DNA from: JAUQQI01 sp042408785
GTDB taxonomy: Bacteria > Chloroflexota > Dehalococcoidia > JAUQQI01
DNA length: 51,327 nt
Assembly: GCA_042408785.1 (NCBI GenBank)
Contig: JBHOQU010000054.1
Location: 1-51,327 of the forward strand
Reading direction: 5' to 3'
Shown here: positions 34,585 through 43,298 of the stretch, in pieces
Numbering within the stretch: the stretch's first letter is position 1
Layout of the letters: every line of letters starts with the position of its first letter
Program-made: the position numbers and the translations under genes
Notes under the pieces: model-generated
The model's database searches: none
What the model saw: only the letters and a program-made list of their open reading frames with translations
Told to the model about the DNA's origin: nothing

Positions 34585-35346
34585 TCAGGCTGAGCTTTCA
34601 CCGGAACGGCCCACCATAAGGGGCAGCGGACCCAGGGTCGCCAGGACCTTCCGGCGCAGCCGGCTCAGGGCCGGGTCCTCCCGACTCCGGGGTCGGGCCA
34701 CGCCGACCCCGAATTCGGCCGCCACCGTGGCCGGCCGGCCCATTAAAACATACACCCGGTCGGCCAGGTAGAGGGCCTCGTCCACGTCGTGGGTAACCAG
34801 CACGGCCGTAAAACCCCGCTCCGCCCACAGCCCCAGCACGTGCTCCTGCAGGCGCATGCGGGTTAGGGCGTCCACCGCGCTGAAGGGCTCGTCCAGCAGC
34901 AGCACGTGGGGCTCGGTAACCAGGGCCCGGGCCAGGGCCGCCCGCTGGGCCATCCCCCCCGAAAGCTGCCGCGGCCAGGCCCGCTCCCAGCCCCCCAGCC
35001 CCACGGCGACCAGGGCCTGCCTGGCCCGCTCCGCCCGGTTTGAGTCGGCCGGGGCTACGATGGCCACATTGTCCAACACCCGCAGCCACGGCAGCAGCCG
35101 CGGCTCCTGAAACACGAAGGCCACCCGGGCCTGCGGGCCGCCGTTGGCCGGCCGAACCTCCACTTCCCCGGCCTCCGGCTCCACCAGCCGGGCGATGACC
35201 CGCAGGAGGGTGCTCTTGCCCACCCCGCTGGGCCCCACCACCGCCACGAACTCCCCCGGCCGGGCCTCAAAATTGACGTCCCGCAGAACCGGGTGCCCGC
35301 CCAGGCTGACGCCCGCCCGCCTCAGCCGGATGGCAGCCCCCGTCAC
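34585..35346 (-). CDS. ABC transporter ATPase, SsuB/TauB type
   Basis: The 253-residue product has Walker A GPSGVGKSTLL, Q-loop VFQEPRLLPW, signature LSGGMAQR, Walker B LLLDEPFSAVD and the H-loop VTHDVDEAL. The family imports nitrate, sulfonate, taurine or pyrimidines. It starts with GTG overlapping the permease stop, and with the permease and binding protein it makes a complete importer. Confidence 0.93.
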   Translation of the reverse strand: MTGAAIRLRRAGVSLGGHPVLRDVNFEARPGEFVAVVGPSGVGKSTLLRVIARLVEPEAGEVEVRPANGGPQARVAFVFQEPRLLPWLRVLDNVAIVAPADSNRAERARQALVAVGLGGWERAWPRQLSGGMAQRAALARALVTEPHVLLLDEPFSAVDALTRMRLQEHVLGLWAERGFTAVLVTHDVDEALYLADRVYVLMGRPATVAAEFGVGVARPRSREDPALSRLRRKVLATLGPLPLMVGRSGESSA

Positions 35347-36197
35347 GTCCGCTCCTCCTGGGTCGTCGCCAGGGTGTCGCGCCAGACCAGTAGCCGCCGC
35401 TCCAGGGTGGCCAGCAGGGTGTCCGAACCCCGGCCGAGGATGGCGAAAGCCAGCAGGCTCACCAGAACCCGGTCGGGGCGCATCGTCGACTGGCCCTCCA
35501 CCAGCATAAACCCGAGGCCGTTGCTGGCCGCAATCAGCTCGGCCGCCACCACGAACATCCAGGCCAGACTCAGGCCCGCCCGGAAACCGGTAAAAACCCC
35601 CGGCATCGCCCCCGGCAGGACCACCCGGAAAAGGACCTTGAGCCGGCTAAAGCCGTAGGCCCGGGCGACTTCGATAAGCTTGCGGTCCACCGAACCCACC
35701 GCCGCCATCGTGTTGAGATACACCGGCAGGAAGGCCCCAAGGGCAATGAGGTAGACCCGGGCCTGCTCCCCGATGCCGAACCAGAGCAGGAAAAGCGGCA
35801 CCCAGGCCAGGGAAGGCACCGCCCGGAGGCCCTGCACCGTCGGGTCTAAAAACCGCCGGAACCCCACGGAGCTTCCGGCCAGCAACCCCAGAAGCACCCC
35901 CGGGGTCGCCCCAAGGAGGTAGCCGGCCAGAAGCCGGTTCAGGGTCGCCCCCAGGTGGCGGATAAGCTCGCCCCGGCTGAGTAAGTCGACGAAGGTGGCC
36001 AGCACCGTGGGCGGGGCGGGGAGCTGGTATGGCTGGACCCAGCCCCGCTCGAGGCCGAGCACCCACAGACCGAGGAGCCCCGCCGGCAAAACCCAGGGCA
36101 GGGCCACGCCCAGCCCCAGCCGGATCAGCTTCAGGGGCCGGGATGCCCTGGTCTTCGGAAAGCCGGCCCTAAGGTCGCTCAGGTCGCCTACCGTCAT
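35343..36197 (-). CDS. ABC transporter permease, SsuC/TauC type
   Basis: The 284-residue product has six predicted helices with the family's TVLATFVDLLSRGELIRHLG opening, VPSLAWVPLFLLWFG, and the coupling loop EVARAYGFSRLKVLFRVVLPGA. It overlaps the ATPase gene by four bases and lies eight bases after the binding protein gene. Substrate class is nitrate/sulfonate/taurine-like. Confidence 0.93.
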   Translation of the reverse strand: MTVGDLSDLRAGFPKTRASRPLKLIRLGLGVALPWVLPAGLLGLWVLGLERGWVQPYQLPAPPTVLATFVDLLSRGELIRHLGATLNRLLAGYLLGATPGVLLGLLAGSSVGFRRFLDPTVQGLRAVPSLAWVPLFLLWFGIGEQARVYLIALGAFLPVYLNTMAAVGSVDRKLIEVARAYGFSRLKVLFRVVLPGAMPGVFTGFRAGLSLAWMFVVAAELIAASNGLGFMLVEGQSTMRPDRVLVSLLAFAILGRGSDTLLATLERRLLVWRDTLATTQEERT

Positions 36198-36205
36198 CGC
36201 CTTGC

Positions 36206-37234
36206 CTACCGGGAAGCCGACCTGGAGAGAACCTGCCGGGCCGGGCCCGGCTCCACCAGGGCCTCGATGGCGGCCCTGAGGTCGACCCCGGCCGGGACGA
36301 GCTGTTCTTTCTGGATGAGGGGCACGATCTCCCGAAGGACCGTCTTCAGCTGGTCGCCCGGCACCGGGTCCGGGAAGGCCATCCGCTCGGTCAGGACCTT
36401 GCGGGCAACCTCCAGGCTTACCTTGGATTCTTCGGCCAGGATGGTAATAAGCTCTTCGGGGTTCTGGCGGGCCCAGGCCCGGCCCCGCTCGTAAACCGCA
36501 AGCACCCGCTCCACGATGTCCGGGTACTGGTTAAGAAACGACTCTAAAACGTTCAGGGACCCGTAGGTGTTCCACTCCGGCCGCCGGAAAAAGAGCCGGG
36601 CACCGGCCGCCAGCTCCACCTGGGCCATGTGGGGGTCGAGGCCGGCCCAGGCGTCCACCTGCCCCTGAAGGAGGGCCTGGGCGCCGTCGGGGTGCTGAAG
36701 CTGAACGATTTCCACGTCCCGCTGGCTGAGGCCGGCCGAATCCAGGGCCCGCAGGAGGAAGAACCAGGGGTCGGTCCCCCGGGTTGCGGCTACCCGCTTG
36801 CCCCGCAGGTCGGCCACCTGCCGGATGGGGGAGTCCTTCGAGGTTACCAGGGCCGTCCACTCGGGCTGGGAATAGAGCCAGACGCTCTTGAGGGGCACCC
36901 CGTTGGCCCGGGCCAGGAGGGCGGCGCTTCCGGCCGTCGACCCGAAGTGGACGGTGCCGCTGGCCGTGAACTCATTGGCCTTGTTGCTGCCCAGGCTCAG
37001 GACCCACTCGACCCTAATCCCGTCCCGGGCAAACTCTTCCTCAAGCCAACCCTTCCGCCGCATTACCAGGCTGACCGGGTTGTAGTAGGCGTAGTCCAGT
37101 CTGACCACGTCGAGCCGCCGCCCGCCCCCCGGGGCGGGAGCCGGGGCCCCCGTCGGGGCGCAGGCGGCCCCGAATCCGGCCGCGGTCAGGCCGGCCGCAA
37201 ACTTAAGAAACTCCCGTCGACCGAAAGCCCCCAT
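36206..37234 (-). CDS. ABC substrate-binding protein, Tat lipoprotein, SsuA/NMT1-like
   Basis: The 342-residue product starts at ATG 37234 after GGAGG. Its N-terminus has a twin-arginine motif, GRREFLKF, followed by the lipobox GAACAP, so it is likely exported folded by Tat and then lipid-anchored. The mature part is an NMT1/SsuA-type periplasmic-binding fold (LDYAYYNPVSLVMRRKGW, DLRGKRVAATRGTDPWFFL). Ligand cannot be assigned: small sulfonates, nitrate-like or aromatic compounds are possible. It is preceded in the operon by oxidative enzymes. Confidence 0.88.
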   Translation of the reverse strand: MGAFGRREFLKFAAGLTAAGFGAACAPTGAPAPAPGGGRRLDVVRLDYAYYNPVSLVMRRKGWLEEEFARDGIRVEWVLSLGSNKANEFTASGTVHFGSTAGSAALLARANGVPLKSVWLYSQPEWTALVTSKDSPIRQVADLRGKRVAATRGTDPWFFLLRALDSAGLSQRDVEIVQLQHPDGAQALLQGQVDAWAGLDPHMAQVELAAGARLFFRRPEWNTYGSLNVLESFLNQYPDIVERVLAVYERGRAWARQNPEELITILAEESKVSLEVARKVLTERMAFPDPVPGDQLKTVLREIVPLIQKEQLVPAGVDLRAAIEALVEPGPARQVLSRSASR

Positions 37235-37238
37235 GGTC

Positions 37239-37703
37239 TTAACCTCCGCCCGCCGGGGTTTCGGCCGGCGCCGCCCCGGCCACAAACCTCAGGTAGAGGT
37301 GCTGGGTCCGGACGCACCGGTCCTGAACCACCGCCAGCCCCCGGGACCGGGCCAGCTCCGCCGCCCCCGGGTGGACGATGTTCTTCTGGGTCCAGATGCC
37401 CTTGAGGTTGGGCAGGTGTTCGAGGGCTTCCCGGACGATGGCTGGGAGCTCCCCGGCCGGCCGGAAGATGACCACCAGGTCTACGGCGGCGGCCAGCTCC
37501 GGCGGGAGGGCCGCCAGGGACGGGTAAGCCTTGCGGCCCAGAATCTCCCGGGCGGTGGGGTTTATGGGGACGACGGTGTAGCCGTAGCGGTGAAGGTGGT
37601 GGGCCACGATGTAGCTGTCCTTGCGGGGGTTGCCGGAGAGGCCCACCACGGCCACCGTCCGGCTGCTGGTCAGCAGGTAGCGGATGGTTTCCCGCTCGTC
37701 CAA
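37239..37703 (-). CDS. CoA-binding domain protein (YccU-like)
   Basis: The 154-residue product is a stand-alone CoA-binding Rossmann domain: VAVVGLSGNPRKDSYIVAHHL, YTVVPINPTAREILGRKAYPSL, DLVVIFRPAGELPAIV and GIWTQKNIVHPGA with the late VVQDRCVRTQH. Relatives bind CoA or act with acyl-CoA metabolism; no catalytic activity is established. It starts with TTG 37703 behind GGAGG, four bases ahead of the ABC binding-protein gene. Confidence 0.88.
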   Translation of the reverse strand: MDERETIRYLLTSSRTVAVVGLSGNPRKDSYIVAHHLHRYGYTVVPINPTAREILGRKAYPSLAALPPELAAAVDLVVIFRPAGELPAIVREALEHLPNLKGIWTQKNIVHPGAAELARSRGLAVVQDRCVRTQHLYLRFVAGAAPAETPAGGG

Positions 37704-37724
37704 GGCGCATCCTCCGCTGGGGGT

Positions 37725-38723
37725 TTACATCAGGCCGCCGGCGCTGCGGATGTGCAGGTCGGCGATGTGGCCGGCCAGCTTCGGGCTGAAGCCGGCCTCC
37801 AGGAGCCGGCGCAGCCGGTTGCGGTTCAGCTCATCGATGAACTCCCTCACCCGGCGGCGGCCCCGGTCCAGGGCCGGACCCTCCTGGCCCCCGCCGGCCA
37901 GGACGGCCAGGGCCTCCTGCACGTGGGGGGGGATGCCCGAGACCTCATACGTGAAGGCGAGGCGGGCCTCCAGGGCCTCGACGAAGGCTTCGCCGACCCG
38001 GTCGGCGTCGCCGGCTGCCGAAAGCTGGCGGCGGAGGCGGCCCACCCCGTAGGCCACGTGGCGGGCCTCATCCTCCAGGGAGCGCACCATGATCTCCCGG
38101 GTAGCCTCGTCGGGGGCGATTTCGATAAGCAGGTGGAAAAGGTCCTTAAAGGTCCCCTCCCCGAGGACGTGGAGGAGAAAGCTTGCCCGGGCAAAATCCT
38201 CCTGGAAAACCAGGCCCTTAACCGAGCTTTCGGTCGTGGCCGACGCCGTCCGCAGGCCCACCCCGTTAAGGTAAAGCCGCTTTAAAAAGACCTCCACGTG
38301 GCGGGCCTCGTCCATGACCTGGGTCGACAAAAAGAGGCCCACCTCGGTGTAGGCGGGGTGGATGCGGGGGATGAACTTGGCCGGAACATACCAGGCCGCA
38401 TACTCCAGCTGGAGCATCCAGGTAAGAACGTCGGCCAGGGCCTCCTCCAGGACCGGGGGCACGTTCCGGCCGGCCGCCCAGGGGATGTCCACGGCCGCAT
38501 TCCACTGGCGGCGCTTGGCCTTCTCCACCAGGTCGGCGATGTTGTCGGCCCAGACCAGGTCGGCCCGGGCGGCCGCGTAGGGCATCTCCGGGGCCGGGCC
38601 GTCCCGCTCGACACCCCGGAACATGATTCCCACCGGCTCGGCCTCATCGGGGACCGGCGGCAGGGGCAGGGCACTCAAGAGCAGTTCGCCGTTAAACTCG
38701 GGCTTTGGGGCCATCGGCTCCAC
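37725..38723 (-). CDS. Ferritin-like di-iron oxygenase, AurF/R2-like
   Basis: The 332-residue product carries two copies of an E-x(28-37)-DExxH di-metal motif: Glu 107 with Asp138-Glu139-x2-His142, and Glu 189 with Asp218-Glu219-x2-His222. This repeat is described for AurF, a p-aminobenzoate N-oxygenase. The Tyr and Val that form the ether crosslink in R2-like ligand-binding oxidases are not at the matching positions, so R2lox is less likely. The substrate is unknown. It is in an operon with OsmC, a CoA-binding protein and an ABC importer, suggesting oxidation of an imported amine or acyl compound. Confidence 0.75.
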   Translation of the reverse strand: MEPMAPKPEFNGELLLSALPLPPVPDEAEPVGIMFRGVERDGPAPEMPYAAARADLVWADNIADLVEKAKRRQWNAAVDIPWAAGRNVPPVLEEALADVLTWMLQLEYAAWYVPAKFIPRIHPAYTEVGLFLSTQVMDEARHVEVFLKRLYLNGVGLRTASATTESSVKGLVFQEDFARASFLLHVLGEGTFKDLFHLLIEIAPDEATREIMVRSLEDEARHVAYGVGRLRRQLSAAGDADRVGEAFVEALEARLAFTYEVSGIPPHVQEALAVLAGGGQEGPALDRGRRRVREFIDELNRNRLRRLLEAGFSPKLAGHIADLHIRSAGGLM

Positions 38724-38724
38724 C

Positions 38725-39267
38725 TCAGCGGGTAACTTTGTAGGTGTATTCGACCTGAACCGGGTTCCGAATGGTGTTCACCACCGGGGAGAGGTTGACG
38801 GCCCGGTGGACGACCTCCTCCAGGAGGGCGGGATCGGCGTCGCAGTTTACATAGATGGTCACCTTGACCTGTTTGTAGCCCGGGTTGCCCTCCCCCAGGC
38901 CCAGGAAGGAGGGGATGTCGATGGTCCCTTCAACCTCAATCTCCAGCTCGTGGATGCGGACCTCCCGAAGGGCGGCGTTGGCGGCGAAGCCCACGGCAAT
39001 GCAGCCGCCGATGGCTCCGAGCAGGGCCTCGCTGGCGGCCATAGCCCGGTTGCGGCCGCCGAGCCACTCGGGCTCATCGTAGCCGTGCGGGGGCACGTCC
39101 CGGGTGTAGGCCTGGCTGTGGAAGCCGTCCACCCAGCGGACCCTGACCTTGCGGCCGTAGCGGGCCAGCTCGGCCGCAACCTCCGGGTTGGTGTCGATGG
39201 CGGCGGCCAGGGAGACCACCGTCTGCAGGTCTACGCCGTTAAGGCGAAGGGTACGTTGGTCGGCCAT
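38725..39267 (-). CDS. OsmC-family protein
   Basis: The 180-residue product starts at ATG 39267 after GGGAGG. It has the OsmC fold: NRAMAASEALLGAIGGCIAVGF, ELEIEVEGTIDI and the late VVNTIRNPVQVEY. Only one of the two peroxidatic Cys regions is evident (GGCIA), and a second Cys (YVNCDAD) is not in the usual place, so peroxidase activity is uncertain. It is the first gene of a seven-gene operon with a strong promoter. Confidence 0.85.
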   Translation of the reverse strand: MADQRTLRLNGVDLQTVVSLAAAIDTNPEVAAELARYGRKVRVRWVDGFHSQAYTRDVPPHGYDEPEWLGGRNRAMAASEALLGAIGGCIAVGFAANAALREVRIHELEIEVEGTIDIPSFLGLGEGNPGYKQVKVTIYVNCDADPALLEEVVHRAVNLSPVVNTIRNPVQVEYTYKVTR

Positions 39268-39297
39268 ACGGCAAACCTCCCGGTTTCCTTCGGTCTG

Positions 39298-39326
39298 ATT
39301 ATATAAAACATGATTAATAAAGTCAA
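39298..39326 (-). promoter_or_regulatory. Strong sigma-A promoter of the OsmC/di-iron/ABC operon
   Basis: On the - strand TTGACT (39326-39321) and a perfect TATAAT (39303-39298) are separated by 17 bases. The spacer is very AT-rich in an otherwise GC-rich region. The leader to the OsmC ATG is only about 25 bases. No other promoter of this quality serves the - strand genes down to 34277. Confidence 0.85.
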
Positions 39327-39372
39327 CTTTGGCCCCAGGCGGCATGCGCCTTTGGGCTAAAATGGGATCGGT

Positions 39373-40569
39373 GTGCGGCGTCTGGGGCTTTTGATTCTGG
39401 GCCTTTGTCTCGGGCTGGCGGCCGGCTGTTTCCAGCCGCCGTCCCCGGCCCTCCGCAGTCCCGGGACCCCCTCACCCGTTCCCTCCCCGCTGTCCGGGAC
39501 CCCGGCCCCACCGTCCCCGGCCGTGGCAACCCCCGGGCCTTTGGCGCCCCGGGTGGAGGTCGTGGCCGCCGGCCTTCAGGCCCCCTGGGCCCTGGCCTTC
39601 GCCCCGGACGGCCGCATCTTTGTTACCGAGCGGCCGGGCCGGGTCAGGGTCATCGCCGGGGGGACCCTCCTTCCCGAGCCCTGGACCACGGTGCCCGCCG
39701 CCGAGCGGGCCGGTTCCGAATCGGGCCTGATGGGCATCGCCCTCGACCCGGACTTTCGGGCCAACGGCTTTGTGTATATCTACTACACCTACGCGGAGGG
39801 GGGCCGCCTCTGGAACCGACTGGTGCGGCTGGTGGACCGCAACGGCCGGGGGGAGGTGGACCGGGTACTTCTGGACCGGATCCCCGGGGCCTCCATTCAC
39901 GACGGCGGTCGGCTCCGGTTCGGACCCGACGGCAGGCTTTACCTGACGGTGGGGGACGCCGCCGTCGGCGAAAACGCCCAGAATTTAAACTCTTTGAACG
40001 GCAAAATCCTCCGGCTCAACCCCGACGGGACCGTGCCCCCCGACAACCCCTTCCCCGGCTCGCCCGTCTACGCCCTGGGCCTGCGCAATCCCCAGGGCCT
40101 CGCCTGGCACCCCATCACCCGCCAGCTCTTCGCTTCCGACCACGGTCCTAGCGGCGGCCCGCCCAGCTGCTGTCACGACGAGCTCAACCTGGTCGAGGCC
40201 GGGGGCAACTACGGCTGGCCGGCCGTTTTCGGGGTGGGCGGTGCCCCCAGGTTTACCGACCCCATCCTGGAGAGCGGCAACGAAACCTGGGCCCCCTCGG
40301 GCATCGATTTCGGCACGGACGGCCCGGTTCGGGGGGTGCTTTTCGTGGCGGCCCTGCGGGGCCAGCACCTGCGCCTCGTCTGGCTGGTGCCCCCGGACTT
40401 CCGCCGGGTCGAGCGGCAGGCTGTCCTCTTTCAGGATGAGTACGGCCGGCTGCGGGACGTGGTGGCCGGGCCGGACGGGGCCATCTATCTCCTTACCAGC
40501 AACCGCGATGGGCGGGGCTCCCCCCGACCCGGCGACGACAAGGTCTTGCGGGTGACCTTCGGACCTTAG
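39373..40569 (+). CDS. PQQ-type sugar dehydrogenase lipoprotein
   Basis: The 398-residue product starts with GTG and a lipoprotein signal (LGLAAGCF, Cys at residue 18), followed by a Pro/Ser-rich linker. The rest is a six-bladed propeller of the soluble glucose/aldose sugar dehydrogenase type: LQAPWALAFAPDGRIFVTER, GLMGIALDPDF, SIHDGGRLRFGPDGRLYLTVGDA, and LNLVEAGGNYGWP. It would oxidise sugars outside the cell using PQQ. The stop TAG overlaps the stop of the convergent hydrolase. Confidence 0.88.
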   Translation: MRRLGLLILGLCLGLAAGCFQPPSPALRSPGTPSPVPSPLSGTPAPPSPAVATPGPLAPRVEVVAAGLQAPWALAFAPDGRIFVTERPGRVRVIAGGTLLPEPWTTVPAAERAGSESGLMGIALDPDFRANGFVYIYYTYAEGGRLWNRLVRLVDRNGRGEVDRVLLDRIPGASIHDGGRLRFGPDGRLYLTVGDAAVGENAQNLNSLNGKILRLNPDGTVPPDNPFPGSPVYALGLRNPQGLAWHPITRQLFASDHGPSGGPPSCCHDELNLVEAGGNYGWPAVFGVGGAPRFTDPILESGNETWAPSGIDFGTDGPVRGVLFVAALRGQHLRLVWLVPPDFRRVERQAVLFQDEYGRLRDVVAGPDGAIYLLTSNRDGRGSPRPGDDKVLRVTFGP

Positions 40570-41552
40570 GCTTCGGCCTGCCAGTAGACGGTGCCGTCTG
40601 CCGCCTTCGACCGGACCCGGCCGACGGATTCCAGGTAGCGCAGGTGGGCCAGGGTCTCCATCAGGGCCATGCGCCGGGCCCAGGGGGAGAAGGTTTCCCA
40701 GGGGCCGATATTCCAGGGGATGAGGCCGGCCACCTCGTAGGCCGTCCGGGCCCGGTCCCGAAGGGCCCCGAGGATCTGGCGGTTTCGCTCCTCGTGGTGC
40801 TCCATTATCTCCCGAACCCGGCCGCGGAGGTCCGTAAAGGCGTACTCGTGGGCCGGCAGCACCAGGCCGACGTCCAGCTCGGCCACCGCCGCCAGGGACT
40901 GCAGGTATTCGCCCAGGGGGTTCTCGGCCCCGTCGGGGTGCAGGCTCACGTTGGGGGTGATGGTGGGCAGGACGTGGTCGCCGGCGATGAGGAGCCGTTC
41001 GGCCTCGGCGTAGAGGCAGACGTGGCCGGGGGAATGGCCGGGGGTAAAAATTACCCGGAAGCGGCGCTCGCCGGCCCTGATCTCCTCCCCGCCCCGCAGG
41101 GTTATATCGGGCAGGGCCGGCTGGAGAAAAGCCCGGCCCCCCATGGCCGACTCCTCCAGCCGGCCAAGGTCTTCCTCCGGCATCCCGTGCTGCCGGAGCC
41201 AGGCCTGGAGCTGGGCGGCAAACCCTTCCGGGGCCCGGTAACGGGCCCGGACCAGCTCGGCCTCCCGCTCGTGCAGGTAAAGCTTGGCGCCCGATAGGGC
41301 CTTCACCCGGCCGGCCAGGCCGTAGTGGTCCGGGTGAAAGTGGGTTATCACGACCTCTCGGATATCCCCGAAGTCGGCCCCCAGCCGGCCGAGCTGGTCG
41401 GCCAGGGCGTCGAAGGCCTCGGGCGCATTCCAGCCGCAGTCCACCAGCAGATAGCCGTCGGGCCGGCGGATTAAGTAGGCGAGCAGGTGGCCCAGGGGGT
41501 TGTCGGGGATGGGCACCTTTAGCTGGTAAATTCCCGAAACGACCTCTTCCAT
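40566..41552 (-). CDS. Metallo-beta-lactamase fold hydrolase
   Basis: The 328-residue product has the MBL zinc motif THFHPDHYGLAGRV, the FTPGHSPGHVCLY strand and LLIAGDHVLP. A C-terminal helical extension (about 250-328), with WNIGPWETFSPWARRMALMETLAHL, is typical of the LACTB2/hydroxyacylglutathione-hydrolase-like group. Substrate unknown. It follows the threonine aldolase gene by 17 bases. Confidence 0.9.
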   Translation of the reverse strand: MEEVVSGIYQLKVPIPDNPLGHLLAYLIRRPDGYLLVDCGWNAPEAFDALADQLGRLGADFGDIREVVITHFHPDHYGLAGRVKALSGAKLYLHEREAELVRARYRAPEGFAAQLQAWLRQHGMPEEDLGRLEESAMGGRAFLQPALPDITLRGGEEIRAGERRFRVIFTPGHSPGHVCLYAEAERLLIAGDHVLPTITPNVSLHPDGAENPLGEYLQSLAAVAELDVGLVLPAHEYAFTDLRGRVREIMEHHEERNRQILGALRDRARTAYEVAGLIPWNIGPWETFSPWARRMALMETLAHLRYLESVGRVRSKAADGTVYWQAEA

Positions 41553-41569
41553 GGCCTTGGGTTTACTCC

Positions 41570-42592
41570 TTAAGCGATCTCGGCAAAGACCTTGAGGGCG
41601 TAGTCAATATCTTCGCAGGTTATCCCGTAGTGGGTCACCATCCGGACCGGGTTCTGGGATGCGGCCAGCTTGATTCCCCGCTTGGCGGCCTCGGCCACGA
41701 ACTCGGGCACCGGCCGGCTCAGGACTTCAACGAAGACGATGTTGGTGTCCACCTTCGGCTGGGCCAGGCGCAGGCCCGGAATCTGCTTAATGCCTTCGGC
41801 CAGCCGGCGGGCGTTTTCGTGGTCCTCTTCGAGCCGGTCGATCATTGTTTCCAGGGCGACGATGCCGGCCGCGGCGATGATGCCGGCCTGGCGCATCCCC
41901 CCGCCCAGCATCTTGCGGAACTTGCGGGCCCGGGCGATGAACTCCCGGCTCCCGGCCAGGATGGAACCTACGGGGCAGGCCAGGCCCTTGGAGAGGGAGA
42001 AGCAGACGGAGTCGGCGTCGCAGACCAGGGCCTTGACGTCGACCTTGAGGGCGACGGCGGCGTTGAAGATGCGGGCGCCGTCGATGTGGACCTTCAGGCC
42101 GTGACGCCGGGCCACCTCGATGAGGGTTCGGGTCTGCTCCGGGGTAAGGGCGGCCCCGCCGCACCGGTTGTGGGTGTTTTCCAGGCAGAGCAGGCGGCTG
42201 GAGGGGTAGTGGATATTTTCGGACCGGATGGCCGCCGCCACCTCGGCCGGGTCCATGGTCCCGTCGGGGAGGTTGCGGACGGTCCGGACGTGGACCCCGC
42301 CCAGGGCCGAGGCGCCCCCGACTTCGTTGAGAAAAATGTGGCTTTCGGAGCCGACGATTATCTCATCGCCCCGCTGGGTGTGGGTGAGGATAGCCAGCAG
42401 GTTGCTCATCGTCCCCGAGGCGGTCAGCAGAGCCGCCTCCTTGCCCAGCATCTCAGCGGCCATCGCCTCCAGCCGGTTGACGGTCGGGTCTTCCCCGAAG
42501 ACGTCGTCGCCCAGCTCGGCCTTGGCGATGGCCTCCCGCATGGCCGGGGTGGGCAGGGTGACGGTATCGCTTCGAAGGTCAACGATTTTCAT
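41570..42592 (-). CDS. ltaE: Low-specificity L-threonine aldolase
   Basis: The 340-residue product starts at ATG 42592 after AAGGAGG with the family's MKIVDLRSDTVTLPTPAMR and GDDVFGEDPTVNRLE. The PLP lysine is residue 202 (CFSLSKGLACPVGS), and the catalytic His/Arg region DGARIFNAAVAL is present. It cleaves threonine or allo-threonine to glycine and acetaldehyde, which could feed the glycine cleavage system encoded elsewhere in the window. It overlaps the CPBP gene by 14 bases. Confidence 0.95.
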   Translation of the reverse strand: MKIVDLRSDTVTLPTPAMREAIAKAELGDDVFGEDPTVNRLEAMAAEMLGKEAALLTASGTMSNLLAILTHTQRGDEIIVGSESHIFLNEVGGASALGGVHVRTVRNLPDGTMDPAEVAAAIRSENIHYPSSRLLCLENTHNRCGGAALTPEQTRTLIEVARRHGLKVHIDGARIFNAAVALKVDVKALVCDADSVCFSLSKGLACPVGSILAGSREFIARARKFRKMLGGGMRQAGIIAAAGIVALETMIDRLEEDHENARRLAEGIKQIPGLRLAQPKVDTNIVFVEVLSRPVPEFVAEAAKRGIKLAASQNPVRMVTHYGITCEDIDYALKVFAEIA

Positions 42593-43298
42593 AAGGACCT
42601 CCTTCGGCCTCGGCAAGTTTAAGCCAGTGGGGAAGGCGGGCGGCCAGGGCCAGCTGGCCGGCATTAAACACGAAGTGGCAGACCCAGGGGGCCAGCAGGC
42701 TGTTCCGCCAGAGGAAGATAAACCCCAGGTAGACGCTGGCCAGGCCGGCCAGCGCCACCCCGAGCTTGCCCTGGGGCAGGTGGGCCAGGCCGAAGAACAC
42801 CCCGACGGCCAGGTTAAGGCCCACGGGCGGGAAGAACCGGTCGAACACGCCTAAAAGTAAGCCCCGGAAAAAGAGCTCCTCCTGGAAGGACGCCAGGAGG
42901 AGGCCCCCGAGTACGGGGGGCCATTCGCCCCGGTGTCGGGGCAGGATCGCCCGGATCACCCCGGCCCGGTAGATGCCCGGCCCGAAGACAGCCAGGCCGC
43001 CGGCGGCGGCCAGGTTGATGACCACCAGGGCCGCCGCCCCCAACCCCACCCCGAGGAGGGCCTCGGCGGGCCCGAAACCCTTAAGGCCCAGCTCGGCCGG
43101 CGGGTCGCCCGCCAGGGCGGCGATGAGGAAGGTGAGGCCGGCAAGGACGAGCCGGAAGAGGTTCTCCACCGGGGAAAGCAGCGGGTTCACCCGGGGCCTG
43201 AAGTGCCGGAGCAGAACCGAGGTCCGGTAGGCCCCGGCCAGCACCAGCGAGAGCAGGAGCAGGGCCAGGCCCAGGGCGAGCAGGTCAGACCCGGTCAC
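42579..43298 (-). CDS. CPBP-family intramembrane metalloprotease
   Basis: The 239-residue product is polytopic (about seven helices) with the CPBP (Abi/CAAX) motifs EELFFRGLLLG, FGLAHLPQG and HFVFNAGQL, which carry the Glu, His and His/Asn metal ligands. It starts with GTG inside the end of the DinB gene and overlaps the aldolase start. Roles range from protein maturation to self-immunity; the substrate is unknown. Confidence 0.88.
   Translation of the reverse strand: MTGSDLLALGLALLLLSLVLAGAYRTSVLLRHFRPRVNPLLSPVENLFRLVLAGLTFLIAALAGDPPAELGLKGFGPAEALLGVGLGAAALVVINLAAAGGLAVFGPGIYRAGVIRAILPRHRGEWPPVLGGLLLASFQEELFFRGLLLGVFDRFFPPVGLNLAVGVFFGLAHLPQGKLGVALAGLASVYLGFIFLWRNSLLAPWVCHFVFNAGQLALAARLPHWLKLAEAEGGPYENR

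Noticed and set aside
37725..38723. R2-like ligand-binding oxidase (R2lox)
   Set aside because: The Tyr and Val that form the ether crosslink in R2lox are not at the corresponding positions, and motif spacing fits the AurF-type repeat better.
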